Assembly (NCBI RefSeq): GCF_020447315.1
Contig: NZ_JAJADQ010000002.1
Location: 1 to 64,000 of the forward strand
Direction of reading: 5' to 3'
Length of the DNA: 64,000 nucleotides
Source: Hymenobacter nitidus
GTDB lineage: Bacteria; Bacteroidota; Bacteroidia; Cytophagales; Hymenobacteraceae
Shown piece by piece: positions 25,699 to 33,674 of the stretch. The stretch's first letter is position 1. The number at the start of each line of letters is the position of its first letter. The notes beneath the pieces are model-generated. The model was not told where the DNA came from. It saw nothing but the letters and a program-made list of their open reading frames with translations, and did not search any database. Position numbers and translations under genes: made by a program.

Positions 25699-26001
25699 GT
25701 CACGGCTGTGGCGGGCTCTACTTCGGCCCCCAGCCCAGTCGCTCCGCTGCGCTAACTGCGCCGAAGACCCTCGGAAAAACCGCCGGGTGCGCCCTACAGC
25801 CGTGACAGGCACTCGGTAAAAGCGCCGGGCACCTGTCACAACTGTGGTGGGTGCTCCCAAAACGGCACCCTTCCTGTCACGACTGTGACGGGCCTTCGGG
25901 AAAAGCAGAGGGTGCTTGTCACGACTGTGACAGGGGGCCGTAAAAAGTGCGGAGTGCCCACCACGGCTGTGATGGGCACTCCGGAAAACCTGGCGGGGCC
26001 T
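25699..26001. repeat. 41-42 bp tandem array of palindromic units
   Basis: Between hisS and hutH. Five consecutive imperfect units start at 25794, 25835, 25876, 25918 and 25960 (steps 41, 42, 42 after 41), each built around a 12-bp symmetric core such as GTCACGACTGTG, followed by a GGGC..CGG-AAAA stretch. An isolated core lies at 25699-25710. The best copy extends to an inverted repeat with 10-bp perfect arms (25951-25960 and 25973-25982). The inter-core stretch is also conserved, so it is not a CRISPR array. Confidence 0.8.
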
Positions 26002-26027
26002 GGGAAAGGTTTGGCGCAGCGGCCGGG

Positions 26028-27446
26028 CTATGCCGCCAGCGCCGCCAGCACCTGCTCCAGCGTCAGCGTCTTTTCCTCGCCGGTCTTCATCTCCTTGAGC
26101 TTAAACTGGCCGGCGGCGCGCTCATCGGGGCCCTGAACCAGCACGTAGGGAATGCCTTTGGCGTCGGCGTACTTGAACTGCCGGCCCAGCTTGCCGCTCT
26201 CCGGATACATTTCGCTCGGCACGCCGGCGGCCCGCAGCTCGCGCAGCAAGGGCAGCAGCAGGGGCATGGTTTCCGCGTCGAAGTTCGTGACCAGGCAGCG
26301 CGTGGTAGTGGCCGCGCTTTCCGGGAACAGGTTCAGCTCGTCGAGGCAGTCGTAAAGCCGGTCGACGCCGAAGCTGAAGCCCACGCCCGACACACCCGGC
26401 AGCCCGAAAGCGCCGGTTAGGTTGTCGTAGCGGCCCCCACCACTCACGCTGCCCATGTTCACGTTGTTGATCTTGATTTCGAAGATGCAGCCCGTGTAGT
26501 AGGAGAGGCCCCGCGCCAGCGTCGGGTCGAATTCGAGGTGGTCGAACTGCTCGAAGCCGAAGGCGGTGAGGAAATCCACGACCTGGCCCAGCTCCTGCAA
26601 ACCCTTGTAAGAGTCGGCCGCATCCGTCGGTACGCTGGCCGCGCCGAAGGCCGCGCGCAGCTTGTCCAGCTTCTCGGTAAACGAGCCCTCCACAGCCAGC
26701 AGCTCAAACAGCTGCGCGGCGGCCTGCTCCGAGAAGCCGCGCTCCAGCAGCTCTTTAGTCACGCCGTCTTGCCCGATCTTATCGAGCTTGTCGATGGCCA
26801 CGAACAGGTCGGTTTCCCGCGCCTCGCTGCCCAGCCCCTGATAGATATTGCGCAGCACCCCGCGGTGGTTGGTTTTGATGGTGAAATCCGTCAGGCCGAG
26901 CGTGTTCAGCACCTCGCACATCATCAGCACGATTTCGGCCTCGCAGAGCAGCGAGTCGGTGCCTACCACGTCGGCGTCGCACTGGTAAAACTCGCGGTAG
27001 CGGCCGCGCTGGGGGCGGTCGGCGCGCCATACGGGCTGAATCTGGTAGCGCTTGAAGGGGAAAGTCAGCGTGCCCCGGTTCATGACCACGTAGCGGGCGA
27101 AGGGCACCGTCAGGTCGTAGCGCAAGCCCTTTTCGGCAATCTTGGGCAGCACGGCTTTGGCTCCGGCTTCCAGGTCTTCGGCCGTCACCTGCTCCGTGAT
27201 TTTGTCGCCCTTCTGCTTTTTGAGGAAGTTGCCCGAGTTCAGGACTTTAAACAAGAGCTGGTCGCCCTCGTCGCCGTACTTGCCGGTCAGCACCGAGAGG
27301 TTTTCCAGGGTCGGGGTTTCGAGCGGGGCGTAGCCGAATTTCTCGAACGTGCGGCGGATGATGCCGAAGATATAGTTGCGGCGCGCCACCACGGCGGGGC
27401 CAAAGTCGCGGGTGCCTTGCGGGATGCTGGGCTTTTGGATGCTCAT
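26028..27446 (-). CDS. hisS: Histidine-tRNA ligase
   Basis: Class II aminoacyl-tRNA synthetase charging tRNA-His. The 472-residue product from ATG 27446 starts MSIQKPSIPQGTRDFGP; the frame to 27515 extends without homology. Motif 1 region FEKFGYAPLETPTLEN, motif 2 FKRYQIQPVWRADRPQRGRYREF and the histidine-specific LARGLSYYTG and motif 3 GSVSGGGRYDNL, GVGFSFGVDRL are visible, followed by an anticodon-binding domain (about 375-470). A -7 candidate TAGCTTTG lies 33 bp upstream. The tandem palindrome array follows the gene. Confidence 0.96.
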   Translation of the reverse strand: MSIQKPSIPQGTRDFGPAVVARRNYIFGIIRRTFEKFGYAPLETPTLENLSVLTGKYGDEGDQLLFKVLNSGNFLKKQKGDKITEQVTAEDLEAGAKAVLPKIAEKGLRYDLTVPFARYVVMNRGTLTFPFKRYQIQPVWRADRPQRGRYREFYQCDADVVGTDSLLCEAEIVLMMCEVLNTLGLTDFTIKTNHRGVLRNIYQGLGSEARETDLFVAIDKLDKIGQDGVTKELLERGFSEQAAAQLFELLAVEGSFTEKLDKLRAAFGAASVPTDAADSYKGLQELGQVVDFLTAFGFEQFDHLEFDPTLARGLSYYTGCIFEIKINNVNMGSVSGGGRYDNLTGAFGLPGVSGVGFSFGVDRLYDCLDELNLFPESAATTTRCLVTNFDAETMPLLLPLLRELRAAGVPSEMYPESGKLGRQFKYADAKGIPYVLVQGPDERAAGQFKLKEMKTGEEKTLTLEQVLAALAA

Positions 27447-27479
27447 CAGAAGGGGATGCGGATAGTCGGAAATCGGGGG

Positions 27480-27487
27480 CAAAGCTA
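27480..27487 (-). promoter_or_regulatory. Probable hisS -7 element
   Basis: On the minus strand TAGCTTTG fits TAnnTTTG, 33 bp before the hisS start. No clear -33 TTTG was found. Confidence 0.45.
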
Positions 27488-27531
27488 CGCAAACCCGGCC
27501 GGGCAGCCTCCCCATTTTATGTGATGCCCGA

Positions 27532-27576
27532 TGTCGTATTTTTCCAATGACCGGGCGGCAAGCGGTGGTATCTTTA
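27532..27576 (+). promoter_or_regulatory. araC-type promoter with candidate autoregulatory site
   Basis: TGTCGTATTTTTCCAATGA (27532-27550) is followed by a -7-like TATCTTTA (27569-27576), 37 bases from motif start to -7. The same pair at the same distance precedes the small secreted gene at 28620. Confidence 0.6.
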
Positions 27577-27636
27577 AAGTTAGGAATGCGGGTGGCGCGC
27601 AGCGGTGGGTGCGCCAGCCTTTTTTAGCTTCGTCTC

Positions 27637-28458
27637 ATGAGCATCCAAAAACTAGTAGCCTGCCCCCAGCTGACCGACTTTGTGGAGTACTACTGGGTGT
27701 GGGAAGGTACGGCTACGCCCGAGGCCCCGCAGATCAACGCGGTGCTGCCCTCCACCATTCAGTCGCTCATCATCGTCTTCGGCGACCCGTACCAGACCAT
27801 CACCTTCGACGGGCAAGAGGTGCGCAGCATTCAGGCCGGGCTGGTGCTGGGCCGCGTGACCACGCCGCGGCTCTACACCCGGCATACCGGCCGGATCGGG
27901 GTGTTCGGGGTGCGGTTTCGGCCCACCGGGTTCTACAACTTGTTTGGGGTGCCCATGGCCGAAATCACCAACGAGACGATGGCGCTGGCCTGCGCCGCCC
28001 GCAGCTTCAGCCAGGAGCTGACCCAGCGCGTGACTGAGGCCGAAACCCACGTCCAGCGCCACCAGGCAGCCGAAGAGCTGTTGCTGGCCCGCCTGCGCCA
28101 GGTGCAGCCCGCCTTCAACGCCGTCGACTTCGTGGCCTCCCAAATTATTGATAACCACGGGCAGGTCAGTATCGACGCTCTGGCCACGGAGGCCAACCTG
28201 AGCAACCGGCAGCTGGAGCGGCAGTTTCTGGCCAAAGTGGGCACCTCGCCCAAGTTCTACGCCCGGCTGGCCCGCTTCAGCCACGTGTTCAAAATTCTGA
28301 AGGAGGAACCGGAGGCCAACTGGGTGGACGTGGCCTACCGCTGCGGCTATTACGACCAGGCCCACTTCATCCGGGAGTTTCACCGGTTTACGGGCGAGTC
28401 GCCGGCCGCCTATTTCCACCACTACGACGAGTACGCGCAGTTTTTCTGGGCCCGGTAG
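27637..28458 (+). CDS. AraC-family transcriptional regulator (DUF6597-type)
   Basis: A 273-residue regulator with an N-terminal DUF6597-like sensor domain (about 1-150; VEYYWVWEG, SLIIVFGDPYQ, GVFGVRFRPTGFYNLFGVPM) and a C-terminal AraC/HTH_18 DNA-binding domain (about 165-265; ISIDALATEANLSNRQLERQF, VAYRCGYYDQAHFIREFHRF). The ATG at 27637 is well placed. A 19-bp motif occurs at the same spacing to a -7 element before this gene and before the next gene on the same strand, which suggests that it controls itself and that gene. The inducer is unknown. Confidence 0.92.
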   Translation: MSIQKLVACPQLTDFVEYYWVWEGTATPEAPQINAVLPSTIQSLIIVFGDPYQTITFDGQEVRSIQAGLVLGRVTTPRLYTRHTGRIGVFGVRFRPTGFYNLFGVPMAEITNETMALACAARSFSQELTQRVTEAETHVQRHQAAEELLLARLRQVQPAFNAVDFVASQIIDNHGQVSIDALATEANLSNRQLERQFLAKVGTSPKFYARLARFSHVFKILKEEPEANWVDVAYRCGYYDQAHFIREFHRFTGESPAAYFHHYDEYAQFFWAR

Positions 28459-28464
28459 CGGCTC

Positions 28465-28509
28465 TGTCGTATTCGTCCAATACTTTGGCCCCAGGCCGCT
28501 GTATCTTTC
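28465..28509 (+). promoter_or_regulatory. Second copy of the AraC-linked promoter motif
   Basis: TGTCGTATTCGTCCAATAC (28465-28483) plus TATCTTTC (28502-28509) at the same 37-base offset as at 27532. It starts six bases after the AraC stop and precedes the small secreted gene by about 110 bases. Confidence 0.6.
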
Positions 28510-28619
28510 CCCTACACTCCCACGCTTCCTGCATTGGCCGGTTCCTGCCGGCAACCGGGCCTCTAGAGGCTCCCTGGCTACGCCTTGCCTTTTTTCTACC
28601 CCAACCTCTGTACTGCGCT

Positions 28620-28997
28620 ATGAAAACGAACCTGATTTTCCGCTTCCTGCTGGCCGCCCTGCTGCTGCCAGCGTCCCTGGCCTTTGCGGGCCCCCGGCCG
28701 CCCCGGTCGGTGCCGTCCCAGGGCTACTGGAACGTCGAAACCAACCTGACTACCCGCGACTATACCATCATCCGCTTCTACAACGACCAGGACCAGCTCG
28801 TGTACGAGGAGCGCATCGACAATCTGTGCCTCGATTTGAGCAGCGGCTCGGGCCTGTGCCGCCGCACGGCCAACCAGCTCAACAGCGCCCTGCGGCAAGT
28901 GCTGCTGAACCCAGCCGCCCCCCAGCAAAACCCCACGCTGCTGGCCCAGCAGTTTGGCCAGAACCGCCGCGTGCAGCGCGTGTACGCCGTCCGCTGA
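28620..28997 (+). CDS. Small secreted protein, lineage-specific family (paralogue 1)
   Basis: Function not recognised. A 125-residue exported protein with signal peptide ending near AFA|GP. It shares a core with the genes at 29113 and 36643: GYWxxETN, RDYxIxRFY, xYEERIDxLCLDLxSG, LCRRTA. The two Cys are in a fixed C-x9-C spacing that could form a disulfide. The Gln/Asn-rich region after the core (NPAAPQQNPTLLAQQFGQN) and the basic C-terminus (RRVQRVYAVR) are also family features. It follows the AraC gene and carries the AraC-linked motif in its promoter. ATG 28620 was chosen for the signal peptide. Confidence 0.8.
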   Translation: MKTNLIFRFLLAALLLPASLAFAGPRPPRSVPSQGYWNVETNLTTRDYTIIRFYNDQDQLVYEERIDNLCLDLSSGSGLCRRTANQLNSALRQVLLNPAAPQQNPTLLAQQFGQNRRVQRVYAVR

Positions 28998-29112
28998 CCT
29001 TGGGAGCCGCGCCAGTTACTACTACTGTTCTGGGCGCAGCTCCTTCCCTCGTTTACCCACACCTGTTCACGCCTATTTAGAGGCTTGCCCCAGTATTTTT
29101 TCTTTTCGAGCC

Positions 29113-29493
29113 ATGAAATACTTCCCCGTTTTCCGCCTCAGCCTGCTGACTTTTCTGCTGGGATTATCCGTAACCACCGCCAGCGCCCAAATTCAGGTGT
29201 ACACTGAAGATGCCAAGCAGCCTGGCATCGGATACTGGAGCATCGAAACCAACGCGGCCCGCCGCGACTACAGCATCGTACGCTTCTACACGCCCCAGCA
29301 CGAAATGATTTACGAGGAGCGCCTGAACGCGCTGTGCCTGGACCCCAGCCGGGGTACCGCGGCCTGCCGACGCACGGCCCGCATGCTGAGTGCCTCTATT
29401 ACCAGCGTGCAGCGGAATCGGGCTAACTCGATGGTCGCCAATGGCCTGGGCCTGTACCGCAAAGTGCCCCGGACCTCATACGCGGTTCGGTAG
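29113..29493 (+). CDS. Small secreted protein, lineage-specific family (paralogue 2)
   Basis: Function not recognised. A 126-residue exported protein with a signal peptide (MKYFPVFRLSLLTFLLGLS...ASAQ). Core: IQVYTEDAKQPGIGYWSIET, RRDYSIVRFYTPQHE, IYEERLNALCLDPSRG, CRRTARML, then RTSYAVR at the end. It is much closer to the gene at 36643 than to its neighbour at 28620, which argues for at least two duplications. It sits 115 bp after paralogue 1 in the same orientation; no promoter was seen in the gap, so the two may be co-transcribed. Confidence 0.82.
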   Translation: MKYFPVFRLSLLTFLLGLSVTTASAQIQVYTEDAKQPGIGYWSIETNAARRDYSIVRFYTPQHEMIYEERLNALCLDPSRGTAACRRTARMLSASITSVQRNRANSMVANGLGLYRKVPRTSYAVR

Positions 29494-29551
29494 AAATACC
29501 GGGGCCAAACCCTGCGGGACTGGCCCTGCCATGCGGCTGGTGGCTGCCGGG

Positions 29552-29914
29552 CTAGGAGGCCAGGCCCAGGGCGGTGCTGTTGCCCAGGCTTTCGGCATCC
29601 AGCAGCGAAGGGACCACCAGCGGCTGCGACTCGGCATCCAGGTCCAGGAAATGGTGGCGCACGGTATCGGGCACGTGGCACAGCACCAGGCGGCGGTCCT
29701 GGCAGTGCAGGTGGTAGGCGTAGGCCAGCAGCAGGTCGATGGCCTCGGGCGAGAGGTTGTCGAGCAGGCTGCAATCCACCCAGATGGCCTGCTTGGGGCT
29801 GCGGGTGGCCCGGTGCAGGGCCCGCGTCAACTTGGTTTCGTCGGTTTCGTTGCGTGAGGGTGCTAGTACCAATAAGTAGCTTTTGGGCAATTCCTCCCGA
29901 TGAACATCAAGCAT
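29552..29914 (-). CDS. STAS-domain-like protein
   Basis: A 120-residue soluble protein with a STAS/anti-sigma-factor-antagonist-like fold: AIWVDCSLLDNLSPEAIDLL, followed by YAYHLHCQDRRLVLCHVPD and a C-terminal strand/helix pair. The Ser of the LSPEAI turn is where antagonists of this kind are commonly phosphorylated, but the match is weak and no partner kinase or sigma factor is adjacent. A role in a partner-switching response or in cell-surface regulation is only a guess. Start 29914 (MLDVHREELPKSYLLVLAPS). Confidence 0.6.
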   Translation of the reverse strand: MLDVHREELPKSYLLVLAPSRNETDETKLTRALHRATRSPKQAIWVDCSLLDNLSPEAIDLLLAYAYHLHCQDRRLVLCHVPDTVRHHFLDLDAESQPLVVPSLLDAESLGNSTALGLAS

Positions 29915-30034
29915 AGCAGCAGTAGCGTGGGGTCCGAACGAAGACTGTCGCCGGACATATCCGCATACGAGTGCCCGAAGCCCCCGATTTGGCGTTTAGC
30001 AAGGAAATTATGACTAATGGGAAGAAAGTGCGGG

Positions 30035-30703
30035 TTACGGAGCCGCAGGCTCAGCGGCCGGGTGGCTGCGGCGCAGCTGCCGCAGCACCGGCCCCGCCAG
30101 CGGCGACTTCAGGGGCACCCGCACTCCGGTGCGGCGCAGGGTCCGCACGGTCCAGTCGTTGCAGGTGCGCAGGGCGTGGTAGCGGCCCCGGGCCCGGAAG
30201 AAAAAGTCGTCGGGAGTATAGCCGGCCGCGTTGCGCAGTTGAGTAGCGCCGGTGCTGTCGGGGGCGAAAGATTCCTGCAGCAGGGTGGTTAGGCGCTGGT
30301 ACTGAGCAGCCGAAAGCTGCAGGGCTACCACCCGCCGGCCCGGCTGCGGGGCCTGCTGGTAGAAGTCGACGTGCATAAGGGTGCGGCCCGGCCCGACGGC
30401 GCGAAGCACGGTGCCCATGCCCGGCATGCGGCCCCCGTAGGAGGCGAGGTAAAACCGCTCACTGCCCCAGCCGAAAGCCACGTACTGGTAGTGGGCAAAG
30501 CGCGACGTGAGCTGGGGCTGGTGTAGCTGCCGGAGCCAGTCGGTGCCGGTGCGGGGCTCACGCAGGGGCACCACGATGTCGGTATGAAATCCGTTGGACA
30601 CCACAAATACCGGGACCCCGCCCGGTGCTGGCCGGAACTGGCGGTTCAGGGGCAACCGGGTGCCGGAAAAAAATAGCAGAAGAAAAGCCAGGGCCGCGTA
30701 CAT
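30035..30703 (-). CDS. DUF2459 family protein
   Basis: A 222-residue protein of the DUF2459/TIGR02117 family, whose function is unknown. A hydrophobic N-terminus (MYAALAFLLLFFSGT) suggests export or membrane anchoring. Family motifs: VFVVSNGFHTDIVVP (His within FHTD), FGWGSERFYL, HVDFYQQ and the C-terminal TCNDWTVRTLRRTGV. The conserved His, Cys and Trp residues suggest a hydrolase-like or transglutaminase-like site, but this is not established. It lies downstream of the esterase gene, separated by a terminator. Confidence 0.78.
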   Translation of the reverse strand: MYAALAFLLLFFSGTRLPLNRQFRPAPGGVPVFVVSNGFHTDIVVPLREPRTGTDWLRQLHQPQLTSRFAHYQYVAFGWGSERFYLASYGGRMPGMGTVLRAVGPGRTLMHVDFYQQAPQPGRRVVALQLSAAQYQRLTTLLQESFAPDSTGATQLRNAAGYTPDDFFFRARGRYHALRTCNDWTVRTLRRTGVRVPLKSPLAGPVLRQLRRSHPAAEPAAP

Positions 30704-30744
30704 GCGCTTCGTTTAACGGGGGAAATCGGGCCGGGTAGGGCCAC

Positions 30745-30817
30745 AAAAAGGGGCAGCCCGGGAAAGTAGGGGAAAACTTCCGTTGTGGCGGCTTTCTCCA
30801 ACTTTCCCGGGCTGCCC
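30745..30817 (-). terminator. Terminator after the esterase gene
   Basis: A 17-bp perfect inverted repeat (30751-30767 and 30801-30817) with a 33-base loop. On the minus strand the second arm is followed by CTTTTTG. The loop can form a smaller stem. Confidence 0.75.
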
Positions 30818-30835
30818 TTGCGGTTTGCCGTGCTT

Positions 30836-32035
30836 CTACTTGGTGGGCGCCAGGGCGGGCTGCTGCAGCAACTCGGTCAGCAAAGCCCGCAGGGCGGCGG
30901 GGCCGTCGGGGCCGTACAGAAAGCTGTGGCCACCGGTGGGCCGGGAGAGGAAGTGCCACTGCCGGGCCTGCCCTTGCTGCCGCTCATACACGGCCCGCAC
31001 ATCCTGGTAACTCACCATGTCGTCGTCCTGGGCGTGCAGCGAATAGAGCGGGGCGCCGTGGCCCAGTTGCTTGAAATTTAGGGGGCCGAGCTGGCTGATT
31101 GGCCGGGCCGACAGCGCATAGAACCCCGCAAAGCCGGCCGGCGACTGGCAGGCGTACCAGAAGGCCGCCGTGCCCCCGTTCGACATGCCACCCAGGTACA
31201 CGCGGCGGCCGTCGATGTGGTAGCGCTGCCGCACCTGCTCCACCATGCGACGCACGTTTTCCAAAGCGGCCCGCTGCTCCAACCAGCCAAACGACTGGCG
31301 GCCGAAAGGGTAGAGCACTAATGCATTCTGCTCGGCCGCGGCGGCAAAAATTGGCTCCTGCGTCACGCCAGGGTCGGCGGCCCGAAACTGTGGAGTGCTG
31401 CTAATGCCGCCGTGCAGATACACCAGCAGAGCCGTGGGGCGGCTTGGCTGGTAAGTTGCGGGTACGTACACCAGATAGGGCACCCGCACCGTATCGACGG
31501 GGGCATAGTAGAGGGCAAAGCCGGGCCGGGCCGTCGCAAAAGTGCCGGTTTTGGCCGGAGCCGACAGCGCCTGCCCCAGTGCCGCCTGCTGCCACTCGGC
31601 GGCGGCCTGGTGCGCTTCGGCGGCGCGTCGGGCGGCGGTTTGACGCAGACTAGCTAGGAAGCGTGGCCACTCCGCAAAGCCGTGCAGGCTGCTCAGGCTG
31701 GCCTCCTGGGCCATCTGGTCGACGTCGCGGGTCGTAATAGGCAGGTTCGGCTGCCGGGTCAGCTGCCGCAGCCAGCGCAGGGCCTGGGGCTGCTGGCCGG
31801 GACAGTTGGCGGCGGCGCCGGCCCCGGCATACAGGTCGAAGGGGCCCACGCGGGTGCTGTCGGCAAAGGCCTGGGCGAAGGCAGCGGTAGCCGCGCAGTA
31901 GTTTTTTTGACCCAGCTGGCGGGCGGCGCCTTCCAGCAACTGGTCGTAGGTCTGGGGCGGCTGGGTCTGGGCCCGTGCCAGGGGTGCGGTCAACAGGAGG
32001 GCCAACAGGAAGGCAGCGGATAATAGGCGACGCAT
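30836..32035 (-). CDS. Secreted alpha/beta-hydrolase (esterase/PHB-depolymerase-like)
   Basis: A 399-residue exported hydrolase with signal peptide (MRRLLSAAFLLALLLTAPLARAQ). The N-terminal ~170 residues are helical and TPR-like (tandem AAA-rich helices). The C-terminal alpha/beta hydrolase has oxyanion HGG (LLVYLHGG), nucleophile elbow GMSNGG (Ser), acid in HAQDDDMV and catalytic His in GGHSF, the layout of D-3-hydroxybutyrate/feruloyl esterase-like proteins. Substrate is not known. A TonB-dependent uptake system and a second hydrolase lie upstream on the same strand, but intervening terminators make co-transcription unlikely. Confidence 0.82.
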   Translation of the reverse strand: MRRLLSAAFLLALLLTAPLARAQTQPPQTYDQLLEGAARQLGQKNYCAATAAFAQAFADSTRVGPFDLYAGAGAAANCPGQQPQALRWLRQLTRQPNLPITTRDVDQMAQEASLSSLHGFAEWPRFLASLRQTAARRAAEAHQAAAEWQQAALGQALSAPAKTGTFATARPGFALYYAPVDTVRVPYLVYVPATYQPSRPTALLVYLHGGISSTPQFRAADPGVTQEPIFAAAAEQNALVLYPFGRQSFGWLEQRAALENVRRMVEQVRQRYHIDGRRVYLGGMSNGGTAAFWYACQSPAGFAGFYALSARPISQLGPLNFKQLGHGAPLYSLHAQDDDMVSYQDVRAVYERQQGQARQWHFLSRPTGGHSFLYGPDGPAALRALLTELLQQPALAPTK

Positions 32036-32061
32036 AGGGTAGAAAAGCTACGGGTAAGTGT

Positions 32062-33567
32062 TTACTGAAGCTTTTTCAGCTGCTCGGCGGCGTTGCGGCT
32101 GCTGGGGTCCAGCTTGAGAACCTGGCGGTAGTTTTTTACGGCCAGTACTTTGTTGCCCATTTCCTGGTAGGTTTCGGCCAGACTGTCGTAGGCGTTGGCG
32201 CTGGTGGGGTAGAGGCTCACGTTCAGCTTGAAAATCTCCAGGGCCTGCTGGGCCTGCTGCTGGCGCAGTAGTGAGTAGCCCCAGGCATTCACGGCATCTT
32301 CGGGCAACTTATAGGCGGCATTCTGCTTTTGCTGCTGCCGCACCAGGGGCAGGGCGTTTTCAAAGCCGCGCTGGCGCAGCTCGTTGTGCAAAGTGCGCAG
32401 CTGGGGGGGCAGACCAAAACCAGCCGCTAAGCGCATGTCGCGCACATAAAAGCTGGCAATTTCATCCACAAACCGGTCGGGGTTGGCGCCAAGCAAGTTG
32501 GTGAGCACCACCACGGCCAAGTCGTCCTCAGGGTACACGAAGACGGCTGAGCGGCCCCCACCCACGGCCGCCACGGCGCGGTGCTCGGCCCGGCCCACCG
32601 TTGGCCAGCCCGCGGCGTAGCCATTGAGCTGCCGACTGAAGCCGGCGGTCTGGCCGTTATTGAGCAGCACCGGCGTCCAGAGCGTGCTCAGGCTGGCGGG
32701 CCGCAGCAGCTTGCCCTGTTGCAGGGCCAGTACCCACTGGGCCATGTCGGCGGCGGTGGAGTTGAGGCCGGCCGCGGTGTAGAGCAGGGGCGCGAATACC
32801 TCAAATACGTTGCGCAGCTCCTTGCCCCGGCGCAGCTCCCCATCCACGGCGTGCAGGAAGCTGTAGCCGCGGGCCGCGTGGGCCGTTACGCTGTGGGCGT
32901 CGCCAAATTTGCTGTGCGGCATGCCCACGGCCCACAGCTGCTTTTGCTCGATGACCTGGGTAAACGGCTGGCCGCTGAGCTGGTCGATAAGCTTGCCGAG
33001 CAGCAGGTAGTTGGTTTGGTTGTAGCTGAACTTCTCCCCGGGCTTAAAGTCCATAGGCTGCGCCTGAATAGCCGCCCAGGCCTTTTGCTGCTCGTTTTCA
33101 CTTACCTGCTCATCGTCGGGCAGGATGTTGGGAATGCCCGAGCTGTGGGCCAGCAGCTGCCGGATGGTAACGGGGTGCCAGGCGGCCGGCAGGCCCGGCA
33201 GGTACTGCCCGATAGGGTCGGTCAGCTTCAGCTTGCCGGCTTCCACCAGCTGCAGTACGGCCACGCCGGTAAAGGCCTTGGTGATGGAGTTGAGCGGGAA
33301 AACCGTCCGGCTCGTGACCGGCACCGAGTCCTGCACGTTGGCCAGCCCGTAGCTCTGGAGCTTCACAATCTTGCCGTGGTGAATAACGGCCAGCTGCAGG
33401 CCGGGAATGCGCAGCTGCTGCATTTTGGCGGCCAGAAACCGGTCCACGCTGTCGGGGGTGCTGATGGTAGTGGCGGCCGGCCGGGAGTTGGTGGCGTGAG
33501 CCGTGCCCGTGCCCATAGTCAGGCAGAACGCCGCGCAGAGGCCGGCCAGTACAGTAGATTTTTTCAT
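32062..33567 (-). CDS. Serine hydrolase, beta-lactamase class C-like, with TPR tail
   Basis: A 501-residue exported serine hydrolase (signal peptide to about residue 25). The penicillin-binding/class C beta-lactamase fold has the catalytic Ser94-x-x-Lys97 in LNSITKAFT. The second motif is YNQ (182-184) instead of the usual YSN. After the enzyme domain (to about 365) the last ~130 residues contain tetratricopeptide-like helices (YSLLRQQQAQQALEIFKLN, YDSLAETYQEMGNKVLAVKN), suggesting protein-protein contacts. It may be an esterase or peptidase, not necessarily a resistance enzyme. Its terminator-bounded unit lies next to the esterase gene. Confidence 0.88.
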   Translation of the reverse strand: MKKSTVLAGLCAAFCLTMGTGTAHATNSRPAATTISTPDSVDRFLAAKMQQLRIPGLQLAVIHHGKIVKLQSYGLANVQDSVPVTSRTVFPLNSITKAFTGVAVLQLVEAGKLKLTDPIGQYLPGLPAAWHPVTIRQLLAHSSGIPNILPDDEQVSENEQQKAWAAIQAQPMDFKPGEKFSYNQTNYLLLGKLIDQLSGQPFTQVIEQKQLWAVGMPHSKFGDAHSVTAHAARGYSFLHAVDGELRRGKELRNVFEVFAPLLYTAAGLNSTAADMAQWVLALQQGKLLRPASLSTLWTPVLLNNGQTAGFSRQLNGYAAGWPTVGRAEHRAVAAVGGGRSAVFVYPEDDLAVVVLTNLLGANPDRFVDEIASFYVRDMRLAAGFGLPPQLRTLHNELRQRGFENALPLVRQQQKQNAAYKLPEDAVNAWGYSLLRQQQAQQALEIFKLNVSLYPTSANAYDSLAETYQEMGNKVLAVKNYRQVLKLDPSSRNAAEQLKKLQ

Positions 33568-33620
33568 AACGGTGGTGAGTTGGCAGGAACGGAGAAAGGC
33601 AGTGCTGCGCCAGGAGGTTG

Positions 33621-33659
33621 AAAAAAGCGGTTCCCAGTCAACTACTAGGGAACCGCTTT
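33621..33659 (-). terminator. Terminator after the TonB receptor
   Basis: A 12-bp perfect inverted repeat (33624-33635 and 33648-33659); on the minus strand it is followed by six T. Confidence 0.85.
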
Positions 33660-33674
33660 GCTGAGGTCGGAAGC

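Noticed and set aside
25699..26001. CRISPR array
   Set aside because: Repeats are imperfect, the inter-repeat stretch is also conserved, and there are no cas genes.
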